This document shows positions 23,395 through 37,669 of a stretch of 64,000 bases of DNA, in pieces. The first letter of the stretch is position 1; every line of letters starts with the position of its first letter. Both the position numbers and the translations under genes were made by a program. The notes under the pieces were generated by a model. It worked only from the letters and a program-made list of their open reading frames with translations. It was not told the origin of the DNA and searched no databases. The DNA is taken from assembly GCA_017165825.1 (NCBI GenBank), contig CM029370.1:23961012-24025011 (forward strand), written 5' to 3'. This stretch comes from Hepsetus odoe (Eukaryota > Chordata > Actinopteri > Characiformes > Hepsetidae).

Positions 23395-26300
23395 ATGAGT
23401 GGACAAGGTGGGAGCAGCTCTTTGCTTTGCCAGGAGAGTTACGCTTGCGGTGGCTCAGAAGGAGCTGCCTATGAATGTGATGAATGTGGCAGCCTGCAGT
23501 GTGCTCGCTGTGAGCTGGAGCTGCATCGGCAGGAGCGAATGCGGAACCATGACAGGGTCCGGATCTCACCAGGACATGTGCCCTACTGCGACTCATGCAA
23601 AGGGGATGGCGGGTGTCCGGCCAATGGCAGTCGTCTCAGAGCCGTGGTCAGGTGCCAGGGGTGCAAAATCAACCTTTGCCTGGACTGCCAGAAGCGCACG
23701 CACAGTGGGGTGAATAAAAGAAAGCACCCTCTTTCTCCCTACCCACCCTGCAAACCTCCAGAGACCATCATGAACTCTGCTGATGGGGAACTAGAGGGTA
23801 TGATGGTTCAGCTAGACAAGGTCTGCAGCTTTCTCTTGGTGGATGAGAAGGAGGAGATGCAGGTAAGGCATTAACACAGGGGTACCCAATGTCCCATGAA
23901 ATGCACATGGATGAGCAATTCGCATTTAAGTGTCCGGCACAATCTGATCAAACATTAAGCTGCTCATGTGGTTGGTCAGGAGTAAATTAGACTCAAGAAA
24001 ACATAGATGTGCAGAGCATCTGTTACCCCGGACTTACTTTGGGATGGTTTTTTGAGCGATAGCTCAAAAGTTTCTATTCTGACCCTGGAGAACCCTAAAT
24101 GATGCACATTTTGATGCTTTATCCAAATTCACTTGTACTGATGTACCGTAGACACAATCACTTGGCTGTGGCATGTTTGTTAGGCCACATCAGTATAGGG
24201 CAAAACCTAAGAAACAAATTTTGGACAATATGTTTTGGTCAACCAATTTGGTTTGGGGTGCAAGGAAAGCAGTACATTTGTAGAGAAACTTTCTGTAAAT
24301 TGTTCTTTAGACAAGACCTTAAATGGTTCTATGCAGAATAACTTTTCCTGAGTCAACATAATGTCAATCATCACTTGAACTACAGCTGCTTGAAATTGAC
24401 AAAATATTAGTATTGTGATTGTATTCCAATTGTGACGCTTTTCAGTATGTTGAAAGACCCACATCATGATTTGTTAAAGATTGTGAATTGTAACAGTTTC
24501 CATACAGGGCAACCAATCAGAAAAAAATTAGTATGAGCCATTTAAAAACACCTAGGTGAGTCAGTGGTTAAAGAATGGCAAAAATAATTTGACTTTTTTT
24601 CAGTTACTTGAATCCCTTGATTCATCAAAAAGTCACTCTCCACTAGAACTGTGAATAGTTAGAAGGTTGTTTGTTGTAGCCTTCAATTAAACCAGCACTG
24701 CAGAATTACAATAATGGAATACAGATGATCTACTGTGCAGCCCTAACTTTCACTCTACATATGTTCCCACTGACGACACATCAGGCTGCCCATACTCTGC
24801 TGATTTTTATTCTGTTCTGGTACAGAAAAAGGTGACACAGTGACTGCAGCTTAAAAAGCAGGCCAAGGGATTTTTCCTCTCCTTTTTATGTCCTTAACAG
24901 TTAAACTATTGCCATTAAAAATTGTCAGCACACATAATATGACTGTTTTATGAACTTCAGTTTAATATTCAATTCACTGCAAACATTGCTTTCTCTATAT
25001 TGAAAAAATAATATTATGTGTGGCTTTTGTAACACCCCTACTGTGATCAGGTGAAGAATGCAGAGGACTTTGTAAGCAGACTGGGCAGTACCCCTGATGA
25101 GCTCCTGAAGGTGGTGTCCATCTTTGGGAATACTGGGGAAGGCAAATCACACACACTCAACCACACCTTCTTCAGGGGCCGTGAGGTGTTCAAGACTTCC
25201 CCCACCCAGGAGTCGTGCACTGTTGGAGTTTGGGTGGCACTGGATCCCGTCCATAAGGTTGTGGTTGTGGACACTGAAGGTCTCCTGGGAGCAGGAACAA
25301 ACCAAGGCCAGCGGACCCGACTACTTCTGAAGGTGCTGGCTGTGTCTGACCTGGTCATTTATCGCACGCATGCTGATCGTCTACATGACGATCTGTTCAA
25401 GTTTCTCGGTGATGCCTCAGATGCTTATTTAAAGCATTTCACAAAGGAGCTGAAAGCGACAACTGCCCGCTGTGGTCTGGATGTGCCACTTTCCACTCTG
25501 GGTCCTGCTGTCATCATTTTTCATGAGACCGTCCATACCAAGTTGCTAGGCTCAGGTTAGTCACTCTGGTCCTACCATTGTCCAGATGGGCAGAATAATT
25601 AGAAATTTAAAAAACTAACTGTATGTGAACTGAATTTTACTTTTGTGTTGAAGTGTCATTCTTTCTTGAGCTGGATAACATGGTGTATACCTATGTTTGT
25701 GTGTGTGTGTGTGTATATATGTATAAATAATATAAAATATAATACACTGACTGGCACAAATATTTGTTTTTAACGGCCTATAGATAAGCCCTCTGAGTCT
25801 GCAGAGCGTCTTCTGCAGGAGCGTTTCAGAAAGCTTGGGCTTTTTCCTGAGGCTTTCAGCTCTATTCAGTATCGAGGCACACGCACCTACAACCCTCCCA
25901 CCGATTTCAGTGGCCTGCTGCGTAGTGTGGAGTTGCAGCTGGACAATACTACCACACGATCTCCTCGCTCTGCTAGTGTCATCTTCAAGGCTCTACAAGT
26001 GAGCATGTTCTTTATTCAAACGTGACTTTGTGAACAATACTTTCTGAAAGGGTGTAATATGCACTTTAGTCACTTTAGCTACATCTGCTTTGTATTTTCA
26101 CTGCTTGTGCACTTTCAGTTCCACTGATGCGTCTCAAAAAAATGTGAAGTGAAATCTTTCTAGCCTTTTTGTCTTGATAGTCATAGCACATGAAAGTTAG
26201 AAATGAAGTATTTTAAATGATTAGAATATTTTTAAAGATCAATAAAAAAGGATTAACAGTGAATTAATGGGGGTGGCATGGTGGTGCAATGGATAGCGCT

Positions 26301-29300
26301 GTTGCCTCACTATAAGAAGGTCCCGGGTTTGATTCCCAGACGGGACAGTCCAGGTCATTTCTGTGTGGATTTCTTCTGGGAGCTCCGGTTTCTTCCCAAT
26401 GTCCAAAGACAGTTACATTGGGTGGATGGGAGATGAAAAATTGCTTGTAGGTGTAGGTGCTTGTCAGGTGGACTGGTGACCTTCCCAGGTTGTGTTGTGT
26501 GTGTTTTTGTTCCCCCCCCTCTCTTAGGTGCTTAGGTGCTTCTCAACTTGCTTTCGACTAATCCCTATAGACTCTCTGAGGTTCAGGAGTTGTGTACTGG
26601 CTGCCCAAATAAAGACAATGATATCATGGCCACAAACCATTTGGTAGTAGTTCTGGCACTGTGGGCATCAGCCTCTAGGTAAAGCTTGTCTGCTAATGAA
26701 AGCAAGTGCTCTAAAAGCTCCTGCTAGATGGCTTGGTAACTTTAAAGTTGATAAAACACTGTTGACCAGCACTAGCAGATGACATGGATCCAAGTCATCA
26801 CAGACTGTGGAAATGTCCCACCTTCTGTGCTTCTCCGCTCTTCTAGATTTTAGGACCATCATTTCCAAATAAAATGCACTTTCATTTTCCTCTTTTGACT
26901 TTCGAAGGCTGCAACAATATGGTTTATTTTCTCTTTAATCCAGGTTAGATGCTTCTAACGCTGTCTGTGGTTCAGAAGTAGCTTGAGTTTAGGAATGAAA
27001 TGTTTGTAGCGCCTTTCCTGAAGGAGTCAGTCAGGCTGGACTCTTCCCTGTTGCTAATCCATCTTTCCTATCACATTTTCCTTTCCAATCAACTTTCCAT
27101 TAATGTACTTCATTATAGCATTATGAGAACAGCCAGCCTTTTAAGTAGGGTGGTGGTGGTGGTCTAGTAGTAAGATACTCACTTATGGCCCAAGAGGTCA
27201 CTGGTTCCAATCCCACCTCCAGCATTTCCACCATTGGGTTCCTGAGCAAAACCCTTAACCCTGAGTTTCTCCAGGGGAAGTGTCCCTGTAGTTAGGAATT
27301 GGAAGTCACTCTGGATGAGAGTGTAAATGTAAGTAATAACATTATTTGGTTCACCATCTTTGTGGAAGGTGTTGATGATCTTTTGAATATAAAATTGCTA
27401 AAATATTTTGATGTTTTTATTACATTTTTTAGTTGCAAGCCATAATTGTTCAAATTATCAAAATATAAATACAAAAATACAACATTTTAGTTGGGAAGAT
27501 TGCACTTTTTACAATATTCTAATTTTTGAGATGAACTTGTGTTTGTGGGTGTGTGTGTATATGTAGAAGTTAGATAAACATTAAATATAGACTGCTAATA
27601 TGTGGGTTATGTCCTTGTATTGTTTTGATTTCTGGCCATGTTGAATTCAGTCTCCAGGCAGGAATGGTTTCCTACACAGTTAACATGTGGTTTTTTTTTT
27701 TTTTTTTTTTACAAATTACAAGAACTGGATTTATCACTCACACTGAGTATCCAAATGTGATTTTAGGCATTAAGTGAGCGGTTCAGCGGAGAGATACCAG
27801 ATGAGCATCTGACCAGCAACTCATTCTTCCCCGATGAATATTTCACCTGTTCCAGCATCTGTCTCAGCTGTGGGTGAGTTTGCATATCAGCATATGTTCT
27901 GTTCGGAACTGGACCACTGTGGAGCGGCCTGTGTTTCAAGGCGTTTCTTTTACCGTATTTGTGACTTTTAGCTCAGGCTGCAAGAACAGCATGAACCACC
28001 TACGGGAGGGAGTGAACCATGAGGCCAAGCAGCGCTGCCGATATTCCCCTCACTATGACAACCGCATTTATACATGCAAGGTCTTCTACAACTCACAGCT
28101 CATTATATAAACTATGATGAGATGTTTAGGGTCCTGAGAAGATGTTTGATGTGCTAATTTGTCATTGTAGGCATGTTACGAGAGCGGTAAAGAGGTGATT
28201 GTTGTTCCCAAGACAACAGCATCATCTGATTCACCCTGGTTTGGCCTCGCCATATATGCCTGGTCTGGGTAAGTTTGTTCTATTGGTTATGCAGTGGAGC
28301 AATTGAGCCATGTCTAAAATGTATTTATTTTTGCAGGTATGTCATTGAGTGTCCAAACTGCTCAGTGATTTACAGAAGCAGGCAATACTGGTATGGAAAT
28401 CAGGATCCTGTGGACACAGTAGTCCGTACTGAGATCCAACACGTTTGGCCTGGAGTAAGTAATAAAATAAAGGGTGTGGAGCATTCATCAGGTGTCCTTT
28501 CTCGGACCACTTTTTGTAAGTTTTATATATTGTTAATCCAATGTTTGACAATTTGTTGTCAAATTTTGAGATTCATTTGACCTTTAGGCCAGTTTTCGTG
28601 CTTTTAACACACCAACTTCAAGAACTGACTATTCACTTGCTATCTCATATATCCCACCCTTTGGCAAGTGTCACTATAATGAGATAATCAATTTTATTCA
28701 CAATACTTATTACACACTACTTTATACATGTATTGAAACAAACTTTAAACGATCAGTCGATCACAATGATCAGTATTAACCTGTGTTTATGATCAGTGAT
28801 TAGTCCAGCATGTATATACATCTAGATATCACTTTCTCTTCAGTGCTTCTTGTTACCAGTACTGTTCAGGTATCTAGGTCACCCCATTACATGATCTCTA
28901 CCAACACATTTGACTCAACAACATTAGAAGCCAGCCATATTGGTTTCTGTACTGCTGTCATTTTGCTATCTCTGTTAAACACTTGATACCATTTTTCCTT
29001 TTGTGTTCTTCCTTTCTTTAAATATAAAGTCTGACGGATTCTTGAAGGACAACAACAATGCTGCTCAAAGGCTTCTGGATGGGGTGAACTTCATGGCTCA
29101 GTCAGTGTCAGAGCTGAGTGTTAAACCTGCGAAGGCCGTCACTTCCTGGCTCACAGACCAGATTGCTCCTGCTTACTGGAAACCCAACTCTCTCATATTT
29201 GTAAATGTCATAACTTTTCTTGTTCAGCCTTTTAAAATGGGGTAAAATGTGCATTACATAACTGTAAAATATAGTTTGGGTAATAGTGCATGCTCTTTTT

Positions 29301-31120
29301 TAGGGAATGATAGGTTAAGGCTAGATGCCTGTGTAATGAAAGGTTATGTGAAGGACATGTTTTGTAAAAGATGACGCTTGGTCTGGGGTCACTTCACATT
29401 CCATCCATTCCTTTTTTGTGTTTATGAAAAGTAGACACAATCTTAGTGAGGTGCATTGTTATATATAATTTTTTTTTTCTCTAAAACATTTCAGAACTGC
29501 TACAAGTGTGGTGAAACCTTCAAGGATAATGACACAAAGCACCACTGCCGGGCTTGCGGAGAGGGCTTCTGTGACAGCTGCTCCTCCAAAACCAGACCTG
29601 TTCCTGAGAGAGGCTGGGGGCTCGCTCCCGTGAGGGTCTGTGATGCCTGCTTTCAAAACAGAGGCATTCCAGAAGGTAAGCCCTACTGTATCAACCGACA
29701 ATAGGCAACTGAAAAAAAATTATGAAAAGCTTTCACAATTAGTAGTTATAGCTCATTAGTAAGTATAGCATTAACTGTTTCAGACTCCTCTAAAAATGGA
29801 TTCAGTTCTTGTTAGTCTACACACAACCTACACTGCAAAAAACCAAGATCAGGTTTTGTTCATTAAAGATCACATTTTCATGAGTATTCATGCTCTTTGT
29901 CAAACTTGCAACCAAGATATTGCAGCCTACTTCCATCAGCAGCACCTCGATGTTTTTACAGTCTAACTGGAGGTTCTAACTGTGCCTCAGACTAAATTCA
30001 CTGGAGAGGAGGCACACAAACGTCCATGTGAAGCCTATTATGTATCTCAGTGTAAAAACCAATTGTTAGGTCTAGAGATTTTTCTGTAGACCTGCAAGAC
30101 AGGGCTGAAGACTCTCAACAGCCGGGTGGGAGTTTAGGAGTGGCTCAGTCAGGGCCAGAACCTGAACACAATACAGCATTTCTGGAGTGACATGAAAATG
30201 GTGGTGGTGCAAACCAGTTTACTAACTGCATGTTTGTGGAAGGGTATAACATATCAGTGACTTTCCTTCACTGGCTGTAGGTCTCAGCATGTGTTGATGC
30301 AGGTTTTGTGGTGTTTTCTTTTTCAGAGCTTTTGGATGCTGCTTTGGCAGAGGAGGAAAGTGGGACTTTGATAGCCAGAAAAGTGGGAGAGGCAGTACAG
30401 AACACTTTAGGAGCTGTGGTCACTGCTATAGACATCCCTCTGGGTTTGTATTAGACCTGTATTTGAGAAAGCCCTACATTACTGAATTATAGCACAATAA
30501 ATTACATAATACTAGGCATAAGTACTCACAGCATTAAGTTTAATATTCAAAAAAATTTTTACTTACCCATTAAAAGCATAAATCATGTAAAAAAAAAAAA
30601 AAAATTGTAGTTGTATTGCACAATATTATGCAAGTTCTATTCTATTTGTACATTTCAGTTTGAGACATGGAAGTAATTTGAGAACAACTGAGACCTGAGA
30701 AATGAAAATGATCAATATCTTAAAATTAAAATATCTAAGGATTACATTACATTTTCTAAATTCTAATTCTAAATTCTATTTTGACAGATTATTCAAATTT
30801 TACAGGGTAGTAATAAGTTGGGTTCCCTAGAGACTGAAAAAAAAAAAACACTAAAGATTATAACTTTTTATTTTCTCTTACAACCAGGCTTGGTTAAAGA
30901 TGCTGCTCGCCCAGCCTACTGGGTACCTGACCAGGACATCCGTTGCTGCCACGAGTGCCAACGTGAGTTCAGTGCCCGCCTCTCCATCCATCATTGTCGG
31001 GCTTGTGGACAGGGCGTGTGTGATAGCTGCTCCCCTGACCGTCGGGCTGTACCCTCAAGGGGCTGGGACCATCCTGTGCGTGTGTGTATTGCATGTAACC
31101 AGAAGCCTGGAGACCTTTAG
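23395..31120 (+). CDS. zfyve1: Zfyve1 (DFCP1), double FYVE-domain protein, complete coding region
   Basis: Zfyve1/DFCP1 binds PI3P on ER-derived omegasomes and also occurs on Golgi and lipid droplets; the family has an N-terminal ATPase. Eleven coding exons join in phase: 23395-23862, 25051-25555, 25784-25998, 27767-27873, 27972-28080, 28171-28268, 28337-28454, 29030-29200, 29495-29675, 30327-30443, 30888-31120. They give 773 residues against 777 in human. Order: Cys-rich zinc-binding segment (about 10-130, with CQKRTHSG), Walker A GNTGEGKS at 182-189, DTEG at 230-233, a middle Cys-rich part, FYVE 1 at about 599-660 (TKHHCRACGEGFC) and FYVE 2 at about 716-770 (IHHCRACGQGVC), ending KPGDL. The ATG at 23395 matches the family N-terminus and the Leu-rich sequence before it is not family-like. 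In FYVE 2 the residue before HHCR is Ile (730) instead of Lys. Introns hold repeats at 26269-26500, 27147-27336 and 30130-30205; the other introns show nothing notable. Confidence 0.97.
26269..26500 (+). repeat. Dispersed fish repeat (GGTGGTGCAATGGATAGCGC type)
   Basis: In a zfyve1 intron. GGTGGTGCAATGGATAGCGC, GGTCCCGGGTTTGATTCCC, GAGCTCCGGTTTCTTCCC and TCCAAAGACAG follow the order of a very common teleost interspersed repeat with a tRNA-like head. The 3' end is lost. Confidence 0.6.
27147..27336 (+). repeat. SINE family B copy
   Basis: GGTGGTCTAGTAGTAAGATA, GTTCCAATCCCACCTCCAG, CTGAGCAAAACCCTTAACC and a shortened tail with CTCTGGATGAGAG and GTAAATGTAAG. Located in a zfyve1 intron. Confidence 0.75.
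27691..27710. repeat. Poly(T) tract before a zfyve1 exon
   Basis: Twenty uninterrupted T residues 56 bases upstream of the acceptor at 27766. Confidence 0.8.
30130..30205 (+). repeat. Tc1-like transposase 3' fragment
   Basis: GTGGCTCAGTCAGGGCCAGA followed by ACCTGAACACAATACAGC and CTGGAGTGACATGAAAATGG parallels the fish Tc1 stretch that encodes SPDLNPIEHLWRDLKM. It is broken and sits in a zfyve1 intron. Confidence 0.45.
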
Positions 31121-33103
31121 CAGGAATGGAAATTATAATTCTCACGCCACCACCCACCCCCTCCCTGCACACAAGTTCCGTTGGTTCAACCCATGCCAGG
31201 AGCGAAGCACCATGCTCTAAAGCTATCTGTCCTGTAAAGCAAGAGGAGACTCTTTGCCTTTCTGTCCCAACATTTTCACATGCTCATTGGTACTCTTGTA
31301 GCTTTCAGTGGACTCATGCTCCACTGAAGTCCAGTTCAGAACAAAGGAAAGCAAAGACTTGTGTCGTGTTTCATTTGCAGCTAAAATCAAAGCAGGAAAA
31401 TTTACATTATTTTGACAATCCATTGCTTATCACGCTATATAACCCACGTTCACTGTAGCTATCACGCTGACTTTACAATCTTTAGGTCATATCTGGATTA
31501 AATTAATTTCATGGTTCATTATTTGGTGGATATGTCCTTTAGATCAATAAATCCCCATCCTTTCACCAGGTGCAGACCTGGCTAGTTATACATGAAGCTT
31601 AAGATGTGTTAAATTTTTTTTTTCTTTGATTTCTTACTCCTACTTGAGTTTACTCATGTCTTTATCCATACCCTTAATGTAGTACTCTTAGCACAGCTTC
31701 ATTTTAACCCCGTTTTGACTCTTTCAGAGGTTTTGAGCATTTCCTAAATCTTAAGATGATTAAAATAGCTCGATTCATATTTTATAATGGGATGATATTG
31801 GGAAATGTTTAATTTCAGTATTTTAAATGTTTTTAATTTATACATTTTTCAGTAAGCTGCAGTCACTTTGGTTCAACAAGTGATTGCTCTGCATACCGCT
31901 TCTAACACTAAGCCATATAGAAACGGCACAACAAATTGTAAAATGTGGCGTTGTGTAGGTGGGATTATAGGATGTCAATCCACATGGCTACACGTTCATA
32001 AAATCCTGTACTGCAATGTTAATATTCATACTTCTGTCATTAGTATAGTAGCTGTGGTCATCTAGCCCTTGGTACGGGTAGATTGATTCATATAAAGGGT
32101 TTTCTGCCAAAAAAAAAGCTTGTTTTATTTGAAGTGTAATATTAGGGTGACTGAATGTGACTGAAACAGAGTTAACATGAATATCAGTAACTGTCATGTT
32201 TTATGCACCTATGCTGATAAAATTAAACTTGAGTACCTCTTTAAAGTAGTGTAGTGTTGAGTCTTTCGAGATGACAGTATTTGAAACTTTGTCTTTCAGC
32301 AGAACTAACTCATCAGCTAAGACCTGGATGAATTCAGAATATAAATGTGTGTGTAGTAGCGATTACAGGACAGCTGTATTAAAACAGCACACTTGACTTC
32401 ATGTCCAGCAGGTGGTGCTGTATCTCTACGTTAAAGTATACCTTGATCCTACGATCACCTTGCTTTCTCACAAGTTTTACTTTTTTAAATATGTAAAAGG
32501 ACTTCTAGTTACATTCTTATTTAAATATATCCTATACTAGACTGTACCTCTGTGACAATGTGTAAATCATCTGACTCCATCCTCTTACTCATTATGAAAG
32601 TTCTGGCACAGACCAAAATGTGTTTATCACATAGTTCATGAATGCTTGGTAAATTTCACTAAAAGCCGATTTGTTCTTGTTTAAAAGAGAGTATACAAAG
32701 TCATTTATAAAAAAAAATAATAAAAATTAAAGCAGTCCTCACATCCTTCAGTCTGAAATTGCATTTATGGAGGTTGAATTTCAAGTAACTTCAAGCCATC
32801 CCTTATTAATATAGTGGGGGAAAAAAAATACAAAACTCTAGTGCGTGAGTTTGATAGAGTCCCCATTATACCCCAAACATGTACAATGAAATGTAAGCAG
32901 AGAAGAACACCGCTGTAAAAAATGTGTAACGAGTCTGGTTATTGATGGCAAAGCACAATACTGCTGAGCATACTCTAAATTCACTTTCACTTACAGCAAA
33001 TGCACACTTGACTGGAAATTTTCTTCTTTTTGTTGAATGATGGTCTACAAACATTTATCATCAGTCACCATAGCACTAAATTTGTGATCAGCTAACCTTA
33101 ACC
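31121..33103. other. Convergent spacer between zfyve1 and dcaf4 (3' UTRs)
   Basis: The two genes run towards each other and are 1,983 bases apart between stop codons. The sequence is AT-rich without recognisable repeats or coding potential and probably consists mostly of the two 3' UTRs, which may overlap. Confidence 0.6.
31546..31551 (+). terminator. Candidate polyadenylation signal AATAAA (zfyve1)
   Basis: AATAAA 426 bases after the zfyve1 stop. Later candidates (for example AATTAAAC near 32220) cannot be excluded. Confidence 0.3.
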
Positions 33104-36100
33104 TTAGGGTGGTGTACCATCTTGGTAGTCACTGTTATACGGGTAGTAATAAAGATCATGTCGGACAGCCATCAGAAGGCCAGGCAGTCCTCTGCAGCCT
33201 CCCAGTTGAGAGGAAAAAACAACATTGGGGATGGAGTCTTTCCCTGCAGGGTGTGGAGAGGGGATAGTCCTGAGGAGGTGCCCATCTTTAAGGCTCCACA
33301 GACGAGTATAGCAATCCTGGCCCACTGCAAACAAATATGACACTTAGTAAAACAAATTCAAAGGAAGTTTAATAAAAGGGTGATCTGAAAGTCTGCTGAT
33401 AAATGTCCCACTCCTGGTAAATGCACAAAAGCTTAATGTTTTTTTTCTCTGATCTCATACGGTTTCAAAAGTTGATCTCCAATTACATTTGTGCACTAAG
33501 CTTTATTTAAAGAACTAAAGTATTCAAAGAAAATACAGATGAAATCTAAGGTTTCATGAAATCAAACTAAATTCTAAATCAATGTGATCAAAGATTTACA
33601 GTACATTTATCAGAGAGATTGGAGAAATGTTTTAAGACAGTTGATAACATTGTCCTTAATGGTACCTAATCAATGGGTTTTTATTTATGAAATATAGTGA
33701 AATTAGGATGAAGAAGTGCTTTACCTGCAAGTAGCAATCCTTCTTGCTCACACAAGTGAAGAGGCAAATAAGCATACTCATTGTGATGACCTTTGTACTG
33801 CATTACCGACTGCTTAAGGCGAACATCCCAGAGCTTAATCTGATGAGATAAAACCAGAAAGCAAACAGATGTGAAAATGTTTCTCTTCTTTCCAAACAAC
33901 CATTTTATTCGCTGGCTATGTGACCAGCATCAGGAGCATATGGAACCTCTCATGGATTGACCTTTCCTAGCATATCGGCAGCAAGGAGGTAGTTTTCATC
34001 CTGCAAGAGTCGGACAGAGGTGACAGCGGAATCCTGAAAGAAGCGGCATGTTTTCCAGCTGTGGTCCCGTCCTCGGCCTCGCTGCCTGAGGTCAATGCTG
34101 AAGATTTCACCTGAACGGCAGCCGTTAAATAGCACTGGAGCCTTACACAAACAGCACAATGATTATTTCACGATTTAACAAAGAATATCTAACCAGTCTT
34201 CAACAGCATGCAAACATATTTGCCATGAATACTTATTTGAACCAATTTCTGAGTCTGGTTTCATAAAGTAGAAGTCTAAAGCTTAAGGGAACCCTCTAAC
34301 AACATCCAGCAGATTTAACATGCACTGAGGGGTAGGCATAATGACAAATTACCATCATGAAAGACTACATTAGAAAGCACTTTGAGTTAATGGTTGGGGA
34401 CTTTCAGTAATTTCCTAAAAGTGAAAGACTGCATATAGCATCAAATGACAATTATGGCAGTTATGACTACCAGCATTATAAAGTCATTTCTAAAACTACA
34501 TGGTAGTAAACTACAGAGTAGCTGATTAGACGTCAGCTCATTATGTTGCCCTTATTTATGTTTTACCAATAATCTAATGTTCAAGCCATACGCCATATTT
34601 AAATGTTAGTGATTAAATAAAGTGTGAACTAAACATGCTTAACCGAGCAGTGATAGCTATCTTTTTTCATAATAATAATAAAAATATAGATATAGATGGC
34701 TCATCATGTGTACTGCAGCCTTAAAGCTGTTCCTACTCACTCGGAGTGCAAACTGCTGGGCCAGGACATCACTGCCAGTGTTGTACATCTGTCTTCGACC
34801 AGTCACTGCATCCGTCACTATGACATGACGTGAAAGACCTAAATGTGCAAGATTAGATCCCATAGATTCAGCAGATAAGGTACAGTTCAAGTGAATATAC
34901 ATGAAACACAACTACACACAAACAAAGAAAACTCACCAGTGCTGAAGGTTTTATCTGCCTGTGGATTCAGGCACCAAGCACAAGACCAGGCTGTAGATAT
35001 TTTAAAACTGCAAAGCATTCCAGGTTGGTCTGATAACAGAAAAAGAGGATGCAGTTGTAGTTAAATCTCAAATGAACGAATGAATAAAATGATTGTAACA
35101 GTTAAAAGAGTAGATCACTGAAGTCTTACCAGGATTAGAGTTGCTGAAGAGAGAAGCAGGCAGTAAACTAACACAACCTGGAGTCTGAGATATACCAACC
35201 AAACACAACCTGAGTGGGCTAATCAGGAATTTTTATTTCTGTTCTTGGTAATGTTCTCCATCAATATGAATCAAATCACTAAATAAATGAATAAGAATAA
35301 TTAAATGTATAAATTAATCATTAAGAAGGATACAGGACATGAGAGTCCGAATGAGTCACAGATGCCCAGCACACAGAGTTCACCTGAAAAACATGGAAAT
35401 GAAAGGTCACCCATGCTTTTGCATTTGGGTGTCTAATATATTAAAATGATCTATGCAGTCTTTCCAGACCACTTTGTTTAGTTCAATTAGGTTTTCTGTA
35501 AATTCTGAGGATCTCTAGGAAGGTACAAGATTTTGAAAACTTTTCATTCTTATCACTTGTGAACTCTGGAATAGAATGCCAGCCATCATAAATAAGGAAC
35601 ACGTGACCTGTATTTTTAAATACCTTTCGGTTAGTGAAGTATAGATTATCACACATCTCCACAGAGAGCGAGCCCTTCCTGCTGCCACGAAAGTTCATGA
35701 TGCCGTACTTGCAGCCTCCGTGTGACACATCATTCACTGTAAAGACTTGCTCACAGGATGAATCTGCCTATTGCGAAGTGTTAGATAGAGCATGGTAAAT
35801 AATTTAAAGTAAAAAATATATTTCAGCATTTTCCAAGCTACTCTCTACATGCCACATCCATATCATACCACTGATAGTTTCCCTTTGTGTACAATACACT
35901 CTAAAACGCATCCTGGCAGGATTTGCCATAAGATTTTACTTGAACATCTTAGCATATAATAAGAAATAAGGCTACTTTCCCTTTCAATTCTTTTTGCTCG
36001 TTCAGCTTTCAGTTTGTCCACTGGAAAAGAGGTAGGCACTCACCACAATCAGGCGAAAGTTGTCTGTGTTTGGGCTGCTGGAGTCAGAGCTCTGCACCTC

Positions 36101-37604
36101 TAGTTTGTGTCGCTTCATCTCACTAACCTTCACCTCATGGACCAGCCTGATAAAGGGAGCAAAGCCAATGCTCAGAACATTCATACTCCATGTACTTGCA
36201 GTCACATCATGCAACACCTAGCTGCTACACTCCCTTTACATACCATAACAAATGAAATGGCCCAAAACTGTGAAACAAACATGGCATTATCTTGGCACAT
36301 GCCCATGCTAAAAATACCAGTGCAATTAAAAGAAAAACATGTTGGCACTAAACATAATTATAGTAGCCAATGGGCATTTTGTCAATGTATCAAAATATTT
36401 ATGCTTGTCAACTAAGAGCCACAAACGTGGCAGGCAGAAAACGATGGAATATTTTTTAAATATATTTTTTGTGACTGGGATAATTCTTAGTAGGATTTGC
36501 CACCAATGTGTGAACGAAAAAAAAAAAGTAGTGTAATGTAGTAGTAGTGTAGTGTAGTGTATGGACGTTATGGACATTTCTTCTGATACAGTACCTGCAG
36601 TAGGAACTTGGGGACAGTGCTCCTAAATGTCTCCTCTGCAACAGCAATGCAGCGTTGAGTCCAGTCCTTGGGGCTTTCTGTTGAGAGTTATGAGACTCAG
36701 TCCATGAAGAAGCATATGCCCTTACAGCAAAGTAATGCTATAACCCAAACATTTTACTTTCGTCCACAGAAATGCAAGGACACTGCCCAATCACTTAGCA
36801 ACTGCATACTCACTTTCCTTGGGTGCTCATCCTCCACAAGCAGCTGTGACCTCTTCTTCTCTTGCTCCTTCATCTCCAGCATCTCCCGTGTTAAAGGATT
36901 GCAGTTGTTGTGACCAGGCAAAAGACGGAAGTAGCGTTTTTTCTCTGGGTCAAAGTAAAATCCGGGTAACTCTATGAAAGAAACAAATGGTGTTTTAAAG
37001 GAATCCTGCATCATTTTACAAACTACTGTTAAAGATTATTAAAAACAAACAAAGTCTAAGAGGAAAGTGGTTAGAACTAACCTGGAGCTGTATCAGTGGC
37101 ACTTGATGAAGGAGTTGCCTCTTGGTCTGAGCTGCTTTCTGCTGCTCTAGAGGAGGGCCCTGCTGTTGCGCTGCCCCAGCTGAATCAACAAAACAAGTTA
37201 CTGTCGATGCAATCCACATCTTCCCACCTTTCTTTAGTTTTATGTGAGAAACCAAGAGTGAGACACTTTTTTTGGTCAAAACAGATAAAGACATCCCTTT
37301 AAAATAAACTGACCAAGAATTGTGCTACACAGGGCATTGAATCTGCATTCTCTGGAGTGATTGAGCTCTTTCCAGTACCTTTAGGACAAACTGGGCTGGA
37401 TTTGACTCAAAACTAATCATCCTTTAAAGCTCTTGTAACCGAATGGAATCTAATCCTCACAGCAATGGCCCAATAACTGATTAAAGTGTATATGTTGTAA
37501 CTACTGTATTGCAAGGCCTCCCTACTAATACCAACCATTTCAGAAGAAAACTCAGGTGAGCCGGTGTCTATGTCTAAACATGTTGAGTATGAATAAACTT
37601 GATT

Positions 37605-37669
<65 letters not shown>

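Noticed and set aside
28275..28580. 101-codon frame through a zfyve1 exon
   Set aside because: Only 28337-28454 is coding; the rest is read-through into both introns past clear splice sites.
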